Shown in pieces: positions 15,166 through 24,241 of a stretch of 64,000 bases of DNA (positions within the stretch are counted from its first letter, which is position 1; each line of letters starts with the position of its first letter). Under the pieces are notes generated by a model. It searched no databases, had not been told where the DNA came from, and saw only the letters and a program-made list of their open reading frames with translations. This DNA comes from UBA2241 sp963777895. GTDB taxonomy: Bacteria; Actinomycetota; Thermoleophilia; UBA2241. Where the stretch lies: assembly GCA_963777895.1 (NCBI GenBank), contig CAVZSF010000005.1:1054001-1118000 (forward strand), given 5' to 3'. The position numbers and the translations under genes are program-made.

Positions 15166-18039
15166 ATGAGCACGCAGAGCGCCATCGATCACGCCGAAGG
15201 GACGAGGCCGCCTATCAGCACGACGCACGACATCGTCATCACCGGCGCGCGCGAGCACAACCTCAAGGACATCTCCGTGCGGCTGCCGCGCGAGCGCTTC
15301 ATCGTCATCACCGGGCTCTCGGGCTCGGGCAAGTCCTCGCTCGCCTTCGACACGATCTACGCCGAGGGTCAGCGCCGCTACGTCGAATCGCTCTCGTCGT
15401 ACGCGCGCCAGTTCCTGGGGCAGATGGACAAGCCCGATGTCGACGCCATCGAGGGGCTGTCGCCGGCGATCTCGATCGACCAGAAGACGACCTCGCGCAA
15501 CCCGCGCTCGACCGTGGGCACCGTCACCGAGGTCTACGACTACCTGCGGCTGCTGTACGCGCGCATCGGGCACCCGCACTGCCCCAACTGCGGTCGTCCC
15601 ATCGCGGGGCAGAGCGTCCAGCAGATCGTCGACCAGGTGTGCGAGCTCGACGAGGGCAGCCGCTTCAGCGTGGTCGCCCCGCTGGTGCGCGGCCGCAAGG
15701 GCGAGTACGGCAAGCTCTTCCAGCAGTTGCGCGCCGACGGCTTCACGCGCGTGAAGGTCGACGGCCAGGTGCGCGAGCTCGACGAAGAGATCGACCTCGA
15801 CAAGAAGTACAAGCACGACATCGCCGTCATCGTCGACCGGCTCGTGATGAAGGACGGCCTGCAGCGGCGGCTGACCGACTCTGTCGAGACCGCCGCCCAG
15901 CTCGGCGACGGCCTCGTCGATGTCGAGCTCGCCGACGGCCCCACCCTCACCTTCAGCGAGAAGTTCGCCTGTGTCCACTGCGGCATCTCGCTGCCCGAGA
16001 TCGAGCCCCGCGTGTTCTCGTTCAACACCCCGCACGGGGCATGCCCGGCGTGCCACGGCCTGGGCGCGACGCGCGAGATCGACCCCGGCCTCATCGTGCC
16101 GGACGGCAGCATCTCCATCGCCAAGGGCGCCCTGCTGCCGTATGGGCAGCTCTCGTTCGGCTGGATCGAGCAGGTCATCGAGTCGATCGCCGCGACCTTC
16201 GACGTCGACGTCGACGTGCCGTGGGACGAGCTGCCCCAGGAGCAGCAGGACCTCTTCCTCTTCGGGACCGGTGGGCGCCGCATTCCGCTGAGCTACCGCA
16301 ACTACGAGGGCAGGGTGCGCCACTACAACGCCGCCTTCCCGGGCCTGGTCGCTCATCTGCAGCGGCGCGCCGCCGAGACCGAGAGCGAGATGGTGCGCCA
16401 GAAGATCGAGGAGTACATGAGCGACCGCGTGTGCCAGGTGTGCAACGGCGCCCGTCTCAAGCCCACCAGCCTCGCGGTGACACTCGGCGATCGCAACATC
16501 GACGAATTCACCCGATTCAGCGTGCGCGAGGCGGTGCAGTTCCTGGGCGACCTCGCGCTCACCGACACCGAGCGCCTCATCGGCAACCGCGTCATCAAGG
16601 AGATCGCGGCGCGCCTCACCTTCCTCAACGACGTGGGTGTCGGCTACCTCACGCTGCAGCGCGCCGCGGCGACGCTCTCCGGCGGCGAAGCGCAGCGCAT
16701 CCGCCTGGCGACGCAGATCGGCTCGGCGCTCGTCGGCGTGCTCTACATCCTCGACGAGCCCAGCATCGGCCTGCACCAGCGCGACAACCGCCGCCTCATC
16801 GACGCGCTGCTGCGGCTGCGCGACGTCGGCAACACCGTGATCGTCGTCGAGCACGACGAAGAGACGATGCGCTCGGCCGACCACATCGTCGACATGGGTC
16901 CCGGGGCCGGTGAGCACGGCGGCAAGGTGGTCGCCGAGGGCCCGGTCGAAGAGATCGAGGCGACGGCGGGCTCTCTGACCGGCGACTTCCTCGCCGGCCG
17001 TCGCCACATCGCCGTGCCGGGCCAGCGCCGTCTGCCGCTCGAGTGGTTCACCGTCCGGGGCGCTCGTATGCACAACCTGCAGGACATCGACGTCAGCTTC
17101 CCGGTCGGCGCCTTCAGCTGCGTGACCGGGGTCTCGGGATCGGGCAAGTCCACGCTCGTCAACGAGATCATCTTCAAGGGGATAGCGTCGCGCCTGAGTC
17201 GGGGCTCCAAGGCGCGCGCCGGTGACCACGACCGCATCGAGGGCGCCGAGCTGCTCGACAAGGTCATCGACATCGACCAGTCGCCCATCGGTCGCACGCC
17301 GCGCTCCAATCCGGCGACGTACACCGGGGTCTTCGACCACATCCGTCAGCTCTTCGCCCAGACCCCCGAGAGCAAGCTGCGCGGGTACAAGCCCGGGCGC
17401 TTCAGCTTCAACGTCAAGGGCGGCCGTTGCGAGACCTGCCGCGGCGACGGCCAGATCAAGATCGAGATGCACTTCTTGCCGGACATCTACGTGCCGTGCG
17501 AGGCCTGTCGCGGCAAGCGCTACAACCGCGACACGCTCGAGGTCTGGTACAAGGGCAAGAACATCGCCGAGGTCCTCGAGATGAGCATCGAGGAGGCGGT
17601 GCAGTTCTTCGCGCCGATCACGCGTATCTCGCGACGGCTTCAGACCCTGCAGGACGTGGGTCTGGGCTACGTCAAGCTGGGCCAGCCCGCCACGACGCTG
17701 TCGGGCGGCGAGGCCCAGCGTGTCAAGCTCGCCTCCGAGCTCAGCAAGGTGGCGACCGGCAAGACGCTGTACATCCTCGACGAGCCCACGACCGGCCTCC
17801 ACTTCGCCGACATCGAGAAGCTCCTCGAGGTGCTGCAGCGTCTTGTCGACCAGGGCAACACCGTGGTCGTGATCGAACACAACCTCGACGTCATCAAGTC
17901 GGCCGACTGGGTCGTCGATCTGGGGCCAGAGGGCGGCGACGAAGGTGGGCGTGTGGTCGCGACGGGTACGCCCGAGGAGCTCGCCGCCCTCGCCGACGGC
18001 TCGCACACCGGGCAGTTCCTGCGCCGCGTGCTCGCCTGA
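15166..18039 (+). CDS. uvrA: excinuclease ABC subunit A
   Basis: A 957-residue ABC-type ATPase that recognises bulky DNA damage and loads UvrB. The first nucleotide site has Walker A GLSGSGKSSLAFDTIYAEG and signature LSGGEAQRIRLA; the second has GVSGSGKSTLVNEI and LSGGEAQRVKLA. Zinc ligands are visible at CPNCGRPI, CVHCG...CPACHGLG and CETCRGDG...CEACRGKRY. A weak -10 (CACACT) lies six bases before the ATG, matching the leaderless spacing of uvrB and uvrC. No LexA box is seen here. Confidence 0.97.
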   Translation: MSTQSAIDHAEGTRPPISTTHDIVITGAREHNLKDISVRLPRERFIVITGLSGSGKSSLAFDTIYAEGQRRYVESLSSYARQFLGQMDKPDVDAIEGLSPAISIDQKTTSRNPRSTVGTVTEVYDYLRLLYARIGHPHCPNCGRPIAGQSVQQIVDQVCELDEGSRFSVVAPLVRGRKGEYGKLFQQLRADGFTRVKVDGQVRELDEEIDLDKKYKHDIAVIVDRLVMKDGLQRRLTDSVETAAQLGDGLVDVELADGPTLTFSEKFACVHCGISLPEIEPRVFSFNTPHGACPACHGLGATREIDPGLIVPDGSISIAKGALLPYGQLSFGWIEQVIESIAATFDVDVDVPWDELPQEQQDLFLFGTGGRRIPLSYRNYEGRVRHYNAAFPGLVAHLQRRAAETESEMVRQKIEEYMSDRVCQVCNGARLKPTSLAVTLGDRNIDEFTRFSVREAVQFLGDLALTDTERLIGNRVIKEIAARLTFLNDVGVGYLTLQRAAATLSGGEAQRIRLATQIGSALVGVLYILDEPSIGLHQRDNRRLIDALLRLRDVGNTVIVVEHDEETMRSADHIVDMGPGAGEHGGKVVAEGPVEEIEATAGSLTGDFLAGRRHIAVPGQRRLPLEWFTVRGARMHNLQDIDVSFPVGAFSCVTGVSGSGKSTLVNEIIFKGIASRLSRGSKARAGDHDRIEGAELLDKVIDIDQSPIGRTPRSNPATYTGVFDHIRQLFAQTPESKLRGYKPGRFSFNVKGGRCETCRGDGQIKIEMHFLPDIYVPCEACRGKRYNRDTLEVWYKGKNIAEVLEMSIEEAVQFFAPITRISRRLQTLQDVGLGYVKLGQPATTLSGGEAQRVKLASELSKVATGKTLYILDEPTTGLHFADIEKLLEVLQRLVDQGNTVVVIEHNLDVIKSADWVVDLGPEGGDEGGRVVATGTPEELAALADGSHTGQFLRRVLA

Positions 18040-18083
18040 CCCGCCACAGAATGCCGACACGTCGGCCGAGCGAGAGGAGCCCC

Positions 18084-18431
18084 ATGAAGGTCGTCTCAGC
18101 GGTCCCCAGCCGGCAGGTCACCGAGCAGCTCGCGGTGCAACCCGTAGCCGATCTGGTGGGAGCCGAGAAGTTGCGCGTCAACGTCTGGACGCTGGCGCCC
18201 GGCGACTGGTCGTGGGGTCGTCACGCCCATCGCGAGCAGGAGGAGCTGTACCTCGTGCTGGACGGCCGTCTGCGGGTGGAGGCCGGCGGCGAGGTCGCCG
18301 AGTTGGATGCTCGCGAGGTCGTCGCTGTCCCCGCCGGCGTTGGGCATCAGCTCTGGAACGCCGGAGACGCGCCGGTGACCTTCCTCGCCGCGGCCGCGTC
18401 CCCGGCGCAGGGAGACTCGGAGCCGGCCTGA
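18084..18431 (+). CDS. cupin domain protein
   Basis: A 115-residue single-domain cupin. The first cupin motif is visible as HAHREQEELYLVLDG (metal His, His and Glu) and the second as PAGVGHQLWNAGD (His). Such proteins bind a divalent metal in a small beta barrel and range from isomerases to dioxygenases and sensors, so no substrate is claimed. The ATG at 18084 has AGAGGAG upstream. It lies between uvrA and uvrC without obvious functional link. Confidence 0.88.
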   Translation: MKVVSAVPSRQVTEQLAVQPVADLVGAEKLRVNVWTLAPGDWSWGRHAHREQEELYLVLDGRLRVEAGGEVAELDAREVVAVPAGVGHQLWNAGDAPVTFLAAAASPAQGDSEPA

Positions 18432-18520
18432 GCGCCGCTTCGCGCACCGGCCGGCCGCGCGCCGTCGACGGGGCCTCGCCCGGGGGCCGGGACGCGTCCG
18501 AGGCTCGCGCCGGGCGCGGG

Positions 18521-18526
18521 TACAAT
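18521..18526 (+). promoter_or_regulatory. -10 element of uvrC (leaderless start)
   Basis: TACAAT lies exactly six bases before the uvrC ATG at 18533, the same arrangement as at polA and uvrB. There is no ribosome site. Confidence 0.5.
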
Positions 18527-18532
18527 CGAGCC

Positions 18533-20554
18533 ATGACCATCTCTGAACCAGCCTCAGCGGCTGACCCCGCCCAGGCGCCCGCGACTCCGCTGGACCACCT
18601 CCGCGGTCGCCTGCGCCGTATGCCCAACGAACCCGGGGTCTACCGCTTCCTCGGCGAGGACGGCGAGGTGCTGTACGTCGGCAAGGCCAAGTCGCTGCGC
18701 AAGCGCGTGGCCTCATACCTGCGCAAGGGCGGGCCGGTGGCGACCGGGCGCGTCCCTGAAATGGTGGCACGCGCCCGCGACATCGAGTGGGTGGTCGTCG
18801 GCAGCGAGAGCGAGGCGCTGCTCCTCGAGGACAACTTCATCAAGGAGTACCGTCCGCCGTTCAACCTGCGCCTGCGCGACGACAAGAGCTACCCGTACAT
18901 CGAGATCACGATGCGGGACGAGTGGCCGAGGGTGCGGTTCTTCCGCGGCCATCACGTGCCCGGCAACCTGTACTTCGGACCGTTCTCGAGCGCCAAGAAG
19001 GTGCGCGAGACGCTCGAGCTCATCGGCCGCATCTTCCCCTACCGGAAGTGCAAGGGGGCGAAGCCGGGACGGCCGAGCGGCTCGCCCTGCCTGCAGTACT
19101 TCATCAAGCGCTCGCTCGGCCCCTGTGACGGGTGCACCGACCGCGACGAGTACATGGCGGTGATCGAGCAGGTGGTCGAGTTCCTGCGCGGCCGCCTCGT
19201 GGTCGTGGAGCGCGACATCGAGCGCGACATGGCCGAGGCGGCCGAGGTGCGGCAGTTCGAGAAGGCGGCGCTGCTGCGGGACCGGCTGGCGGCCGTGCGC
19301 CACATCCACGAACGGCAGACCGCACGCATCGAGGGCGCCGAGTCGTTCGACGTCGTCGGTCTCTTCCAGGGCGAGCCCGGCGGCAACGTGCAGGTGTTCC
19401 GCGTGAGGGACGGCGCCGTGGTCGACCGGCAGACGTTCTACGTCGAGAACGCCGCGGGCCGGGAGGTCGACGCCGTCCTCGAGGAGTTCCTCCTGGAGTT
19501 CTACTGGGATGGCAGTGTGGTCCCACCTCAGGTGATCGCCCCCTTCGAGGGCGACCACCGCGAGATGGCGGAGCTGCTGGGCGCGCGGCGCGGCGCCGCC
19601 GTCGAGGTGCGCGCCGCCCGGCGCGGCCCCAAGCGCCGCCTGATGGAGCTCGCCCAGCGCAACGCCGAGCTCGCCGGGCAGGCCGAGATCGAGCGCCTCC
19701 AGCGCCGGCGGCAGTCGCGCATCGAGGCGCTCGAACGCCTGCGCGACGGGCTCGGCCTCGCGGAGCTGCCGCTGCGCATCGAGTGCTACGACATCTCGAA
19801 CCTGGGCGAGCAGCAGCCCGTCGCGTCGATGGTGGTCTTCGAGGGGGGCCTGCCGAAGAAGGCGCACTACCGCAAGTTCGCGTTGCGGGAGCTGCGCGGC
19901 CAGGACGATTTCGCCGCGATGAACGAAGTGGTGCGGCGGCGCTTCGGGCGCTGGGTGCGAAGCGATGGGGAGGAGGCGCGCCAGGCGGCCGACGGAAGGA
20001 CTGAGGTCGGCGGGCGGACCGAGGCCGGCGGACGGACCGGGGCGGCCGCGCCGCCGCGTAACCTCGCCGCCGATGTTGTCGCCGGCGTTCACGAGGCCTA
20101 CGACGAGAGCTTCGCGGCGCTGCCCGACCTGGTCGTCATCGACGGCGGCAAGGGCCAGCTCTCGGCGGCCGTCGCAGCCCTTGTGGGGGCCGGGGTCGAG
20201 GTCGCCGCCGTCGGCCTCGCCAAGCAGCGCGAGGAGGTCTTCGTGCCCGGACGGCCGGACCCGCTGCCGCTGCCAGCCGACGATCCCGGCTCGCTGCTGC
20301 TGCAGCGCGTCAGGGACGAGGCTCACCGCTTCGCGCTCACGTACCATCGCCAGCGGCGCGGCGCCGACGTGCACCAGGGCAGCATCTTCGACGACCTGCC
20401 CGGGGTCGGCGCCGTACGACGGCGTAAGATACTCGAGCACTTCGGCAGCCCCGAGCGCTTCGTGAACGCTTCGCGTGAGGAGATCGAGCGCGTGCCGGGA
20501 CTGCCGCGCAAGGTGGCGAGGGAGATCTATGCGCACCTCCACAAGGCAGGATGA
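18533..20554 (+). CDS. uvrC: excinuclease ABC subunit C
   Basis: A 673-residue dual-incision nuclease. The N-terminal GIY-YIG domain (NEPGVYRF...VLYVGKAKSLRKRV) makes the 3' cut. A UVR domain (EVRQFEKAALLRDRLAAV) binds UvrB. The RNase H-like domain (IECYDISNLGE and PDLVVIDGGKGQL) makes the 5' cut, and a C-terminal helix-hairpin-helix pair (LPGVGAVRRRKILEHFGS, VPGLPRKVAREIY) binds DNA. A simple repeat linker, RTEVGG-RTEAGG-RTG, is inserted before the final catalytic strand. The gene leads the uvrC-ogt-rapZ-yvcK-whiA run with very short gaps. Confidence 0.96.
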   Translation: MTISEPASAADPAQAPATPLDHLRGRLRRMPNEPGVYRFLGEDGEVLYVGKAKSLRKRVASYLRKGGPVATGRVPEMVARARDIEWVVVGSESEALLLEDNFIKEYRPPFNLRLRDDKSYPYIEITMRDEWPRVRFFRGHHVPGNLYFGPFSSAKKVRETLELIGRIFPYRKCKGAKPGRPSGSPCLQYFIKRSLGPCDGCTDRDEYMAVIEQVVEFLRGRLVVVERDIERDMAEAAEVRQFEKAALLRDRLAAVRHIHERQTARIEGAESFDVVGLFQGEPGGNVQVFRVRDGAVVDRQTFYVENAAGREVDAVLEEFLLEFYWDGSVVPPQVIAPFEGDHREMAELLGARRGAAVEVRAARRGPKRRLMELAQRNAELAGQAEIERLQRRRQSRIEALERLRDGLGLAELPLRIECYDISNLGEQQPVASMVVFEGGLPKKAHYRKFALRELRGQDDFAAMNEVVRRRFGRWVRSDGEEARQAADGRTEVGGRTEAGGRTGAAAPPRNLAADVVAGVHEAYDESFAALPDLVVIDGGKGQLSAAVAALVGAGVEVAAVGLAKQREEVFVPGRPDPLPLPADDPGSLLLQRVRDEAHRFALTYHRQRRGADVHQGSIFDDLPGVGAVRRRKILEHFGSPERFVNASREEIERVPGLPRKVAREIYAHLHKAG

Positions 20555-20561
20555 CGTGGAC

Positions 20562-21143
20562 ATGACGGCCGGCGCCGGCCTGCGCCGAACCGCGACACAC
20601 GAGGAGTACTACGTGACGGACGACGGGGTGGGGCGCGTGCTCCTGGCCGGCGACCTGCCGCTCGAGCTCGACCTGCCCGACCCCGCGCGCACGGCGCCTG
20701 TCGGCGCGGCCCGCGGGTCCTGGGTCGAGCTCCTCGAGCGCTACTTCGCCGGCGAGCCGGTGGTCTTCGAGCTTGACGTGGCCGCCCACTGCCGCGCCCA
20801 TGGCTTCACCACCTTCGAGTCGGCCGTGTACACGGCGCTGGCCCGGGTCCCGTACGGCGCTGCCGTCAGCTACCGGGACCTGGCGTACGCCGCGGGGCGC
20901 CCCAACGCCTACCGTGCGGTCGGCTCGGCCATGGCGCGCAACGAGCTGCCGATCATCCTGCCGTGCCACAGGGTCGTGAAGAACGACGGCCGGCCGGGCT
21001 TCTACGGCGACGACCCGCGCTGGAAGCTCAAGCTGCTGCGCCTCGAAGGCACCCTGGGCGCGGGCGAAACGAAGGTCAGGCGAGCGACCGCTCGAGGCAG
21101 CGAGCGACCCGCCGGCAGCGATGACGCGGGAGGGGCCAGCTGA
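20562..21143 (+). CDS. ogt: methylated-DNA--[protein]-cysteine S-methyltransferase
   Basis: A 193-residue suicide repair protein that moves alkyl groups from O6-alkylguanine to its own cysteine. The active-site motif is LPCHRVV (Cys135), preceded by the recognition helix region VPYGAAVSYRDLAYAAGRPNAYRAVG and MARNELPIILP. It starts just after uvrC; an in-frame GTG six bases upstream is an alternative start. Its stop overlaps the rapZ start. It adds direct reversal to the excision-repair genes around it. Confidence 0.93.
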   Translation: MTAGAGLRRTATHEEYYVTDDGVGRVLLAGDLPLELDLPDPARTAPVGAARGSWVELLERYFAGEPVVFELDVAAHCRAHGFTTFESAVYTALARVPYGAAVSYRDLAYAAGRPNAYRAVGSAMARNELPIILPCHRVVKNDGRPGFYGDDPRWKLKLLRLEGTLGAGETKVRRATARGSERPAGSDDAGGAS

Positions 21144-22012
21144 TGGCCGAGCCACTGCAGTTCGTCGTCATCACCGGCTTGTCCGGGGCAGGCAAGTCGC
21201 AGGCCATCGATTCCTTCGAGGACGCCGGCTACTTCTGCGTCGACAACCTGCCGCCGGAGCTCGCCCCGACGCTCGTCGAGTTGTTCCGCCGCGAAGGCAG
21301 CAAGATCGACAAGGTGGCGATCGTCAGCGACGTGCGCGGCGGCGAGTACTTCGGCCGTCTCGAGATGCTGCTCGACGACCTCAGGGAACGCGGCGTCGCG
21401 TACGACCTGCTCTTTCTCGAAGCCTCCAACGAGGCGCTCGTGCGGCGCTTCAAAGAGACGCGGCGGCGCCATCCGGCGGCCGACGGCGGCAGCGTCATCG
21501 ACGGTATCCGCCGCGAGCGCCGCCTTCTGGCGCCGCTGCGGGAGCGCGCCAGCCTCGTGCTCGACACCAGCGATCTCTCGATCCACGAGCTCAAGGCGCG
21601 CCTCAACCAGGACATCATCCAGCACTCGCGGCGCTCCAGCATCGTGTTCGCCGTCGTGTCGTTCGGCTACAAGTGGGGCATCCCCATCGACGCCGACCTG
21701 CTCTTCGACGTGCGCTTTCTGCCCAACCCGCACTACGACCTGCGGCTGCGGCCCCTGACCGGCCTCGATGCGGAGGTCAGCGACTACGTCCTCAAGAGCC
21801 CGGGGACCGATGAGTATCTCGAGCGTCTGCTCGCCCTGCTGGACTTCCTCTTCCCGCGCTACGCCGCCGAGGGGAAGGCGCACCTCACGATCGGCATCGG
21901 CTGTACCGGCGGCCGTCACCGCTCGGTGACGATCGCCCAGCTCATCGCCGACCGCTACGAGAAGCAGGGCTACTACACCATCGTGCGGCACCGCGACATC
22001 GCGAGAGACTGA
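21143..22012 (+). CDS. rapZ: RNase adapter/nucleotide-binding protein RapZ (YvcJ)
   Basis: A 289-residue P-loop protein with Walker A GLSGAGKSQA, the GYFCVDNLPPEL and LFLEASNEALVRRFKETRRRHP stretches, and a C-terminal domain containing SFGYKWGIP, FDVRFLPNPHYD and IGIGCTGGRHRSV. In Gram-negatives it controls glmS through small RNAs; in Gram-positives it hydrolyses nucleotides, with wider roles unclear. The ATG overlaps the ogt stop. It is followed by yvcK and whiA, the conserved actinobacterial order. Confidence 0.95.
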   Translation: MAEPLQFVVITGLSGAGKSQAIDSFEDAGYFCVDNLPPELAPTLVELFRREGSKIDKVAIVSDVRGGEYFGRLEMLLDDLRERGVAYDLLFLEASNEALVRRFKETRRRHPAADGGSVIDGIRRERRLLAPLRERASLVLDTSDLSIHELKARLNQDIIQHSRRSSIVFAVVSFGYKWGIPIDADLLFDVRFLPNPHYDLRLRPLTGLDAEVSDYVLKSPGTDEYLERLLALLDFLFPRYAAEGKAHLTIGIGCTGGRHRSVTIAQLIADRYEKQGYYTIVRHRDIARD

Positions 22013-22040
22013 GTGGACGGGAGACCTCCCGTCGCTCCGG

Positions 22041-23300
22041 TTGCCTGACGTGGCGCTCCCGCACCTCGACTGGTTCTACCCGGGCATCGGGCTGAAGCGC
22101 TGGCTGGCGCTGGCGCTCGCGGGTGCCGTCCTTTTCGTCTACTCGGTGATCCTCGGGATCGGGGTCCTGTGGTCCCTCGACCTCATGCGGGGCGTCGGGA
22201 TGGGTGGTCTCGAGCACCGACGCTTCGCCGCCGGCGTGCTCGTGCTCGACGGCGTCGTGGTCGGCAGTATCGCGTTCTGGATCGCGGCGCGGCGGGTCTG
22301 GGCGTGGCGGCGCACCAATCCCGAGACGGCCACCGAGATCCGCCGCACCACTACGCTGGCCCGGGGGCCGGTCATCGCCTGTGTCGGCGGCGGCAACGGT
22401 CTCGCGGCCGTGCTGAGCGGCCTCAAGAGCCACACCAGCAACGTGACGGCGGTGGTGACCATGGCCGACGACGGCGGCAGCTCGGGGCGCCTGCGGCGCA
22501 CGATGGGGCTGCCGCCCCCCGGCGACCTGCGCAACTGCCTGGTCGCGCTGGCCGACGACGAGTCGCTCATGAGCAAGCTCTTCCAGTACCGTTTCGGCGG
22601 CGGCGACCTCGAGGGACACAGCTTCGGCAACCTGTTCGTGGCCGCTCTGGCCGAGGTCACGGGCGACTTCGAGCGCGCCGTCCAGGAGTCGACCCACGTG
22701 CTCAAGGTGCGGGGCCGCGTGCTGCCGGCGACCCTGGACGACGTGACGCTGCACGCCCAGCTCGAGGACGGCGCCCAGGTGAGCGGCGAGAGCACGATCA
22801 CCGCGGCCCCACAGCTTCCGCGGCGGGTGTGGACGACGCCGGCGGAGCCGCGCGCCCTGCCGGAGGCCGTCGCGGCGGTTCTCCACGCCGAGCTGGTGGT
22901 GCTGGGACCCGGCAGCCTGTTCACCAGCGTGATCCCGAACCTGCTCATCCCCGAGGTGCGGGATGCGATCAAGCGCACCCGTGCCTGGGTGGTGTACGCC
23001 TGCAACGTCATGACCGAGCCCGGCGAGACCGACGGGTACAGCGCGGCCGACCACGTCGAGGCGCTCCACCGGCACGGCATCTCCGGGATGATCGACGTGG
23101 TCCTGGTGAACGACGGCCCCGTCCCGCCCGAGGCCGCGGCCGTGTACGAGCGCGCCGGCGCGCGGCCCGTCGCGGTCGATGAGGGGCGGCTGAAGGCGCT
23201 CGGCGTGAAGGTGGTCCATGCGCCGCTGACGCGGGCCGGCGACCTGGTGCGCCACGATCCGGCCGCCCTCGCCGGCGCCCTGCTGCGCATCGTCGGGTAG
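22041..23300 (+). CDS. yvcK: gluconeogenesis factor YvcK family protein, with membrane anchor
   Basis: A 419-residue protein. The C-terminal part from about residue 110 is the CofD-like YvcK/UPF0052 fold (VIACVGGGNGLAAVLSGLK, VVTMADDGGSSGRLRR, PPGDLRNCLVALAD, PGSLFTSVIPNLL, NVMTEPGETDGY), which binds UDP-sugars and affects carbon flux and cell shape. The first 100 residues add two hydrophobic segments (about 22-50 and 65-88), so this version is tethered to the membrane; shorter homologues lack them. The start is a TTG at 22041, with an alternative GTG at 22050. A small hairpin lies just upstream. Confidence 0.92.
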   Translation: MPDVALPHLDWFYPGIGLKRWLALALAGAVLFVYSVILGIGVLWSLDLMRGVGMGGLEHRRFAAGVLVLDGVVVGSIAFWIAARRVWAWRRTNPETATEIRRTTTLARGPVIACVGGGNGLAAVLSGLKSHTSNVTAVVTMADDGGSSGRLRRTMGLPPPGDLRNCLVALADDESLMSKLFQYRFGGGDLEGHSFGNLFVAALAEVTGDFERAVQESTHVLKVRGRVLPATLDDVTLHAQLEDGAQVSGESTITAAPQLPRRVWTTPAEPRALPEAVAAVLHAELVVLGPGSLFTSVIPNLLIPEVRDAIKRTRAWVVYACNVMTEPGETDGYSAADHVEALHRHGISGMIDVVLVNDGPVPPEAAAVYERAGARPVAVDEGRLKALGVKVVHAPLTRAGDLVRHDPAALAGALLRIVG

Positions 23301-23302
23301 CG

Positions 23303-24229
23303 GTGGCCTTCAGTCGGGAGGTGAAGCGCGAGCTCGCGGCCGTCCTGCCGGCGGCGGCGCACTGCCGGCGCGCGCAGCTCTCGGGCCTGCTCTTCGGGGC
23401 CGGCACCTTCGAGATCGGCGCCGGGGGTCAGTACGCGCTGCGCCTCTCGTTCGCCCTGCCCGCCGTCGCGCGTCATGCGCTCGCCCTGCTCAAGCCGTTC
23501 GGCGTCGGCGCGGTGCTGCGCACGGTGGACTCGGCGCCGGCCGGCCGCCGCTACGAGGTGCTCCTGGGCGGCGAGCCGCGCGACCTGCAGCTGCTCAACG
23601 AACTGGGCGTCCTCTCGGACGCCCTGCGCGTGCAGCTGACCGCGCCCGCGCGGCTCGTACACCAGCACTGCTGCCTGGTGGCCTTCCTGCGCGGCGTCTT
23701 CCTCGGCTGCGGAACGGTGTCGTCGCCGGGCGCTCCCGTCCACCTCGAGCTCACCGTGGAGGACGCCGACCTGGCGCGGCAGCTCCAGGCGATGCTCGGA
23801 CGCCTCGACCTGGACTTTCACCTCGCCGAACGCGGCCGCAACGTCGCCTGCTACACCAAGCGGTCGGAGACGGCGTCCGCATTGCTGGCCGTGCTGGGCG
23901 CCCACGACGCCTGCCTGCGCTGGGAGGAGCACGCCGTGATGGGGGAGATGCGCGGCCGGGCGAACCGCCTGGCCAACTGCGACGAAGCCAATGCGCGCCG
24001 CGCCGCGTCGGCCGGCGAACGCCAGGCCGACGCGGCGCGGCGCCTCATGGCGGCCCCCGCCTGGGGGACCCTGCCCGGGAGCGTGCGCGAGGCCGCTGAG
24101 CTGCGTCTCGCCTACCCGTACCTCAGCCTCAGCGAGCTGGCCGCTCGCGCCGAGCCGGCGCTCAGCCGGTCGGCCTTGAACCACCGCCTGCGGCGGCTGG
24201 TCGCGCTGGCCGACGAGCTGGAAGGCTGA
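23303..24229 (+). CDS. whiA: DNA-binding protein WhiA
   Basis: A 308-residue regulator found in Gram-positive bacteria, linked to cell division and, in actinomycetes, sporulation. The N-terminal degenerate LAGLIDADG-like domain begins AFSREVKRELA and contains FLRGVFLGCGTVSSP. The C-terminal helix-turn-helix has LANCDEANARRAASA and PYLSLSELAARAEPALSRSALNHRLRRL. The GTG start at 23303 follows the yvcK stop by two bases. The gene converges on the GAPDH-like gene with only 12 bases between the stops. Confidence 0.95.
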   Translation: MAFSREVKRELAAVLPAAAHCRRAQLSGLLFGAGTFEIGAGGQYALRLSFALPAVARHALALLKPFGVGAVLRTVDSAPAGRRYEVLLGGEPRDLQLLNELGVLSDALRVQLTAPARLVHQHCCLVAFLRGVFLGCGTVSSPGAPVHLELTVEDADLARQLQAMLGRLDLDFHLAERGRNVACYTKRSETASALLAVLGAHDACLRWEEHAVMGEMRGRANRLANCDEANARRAASAGERQADAARRLMAAPAWGTLPGSVREAAELRLAYPYLSLSELAARAEPALSRSALNHRLRRLVALADELEG

Positions 24230-24241
24230 GGCGCCGGCTTC

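Noticed and set aside
14905..18060. A 1051-codon open frame antisense to uvrA
   Set aside because: It is a shadow of uvrA created by GC-rich third positions; its translation is Asp/Glu/Leu/Val-rich low complexity and matches no family.
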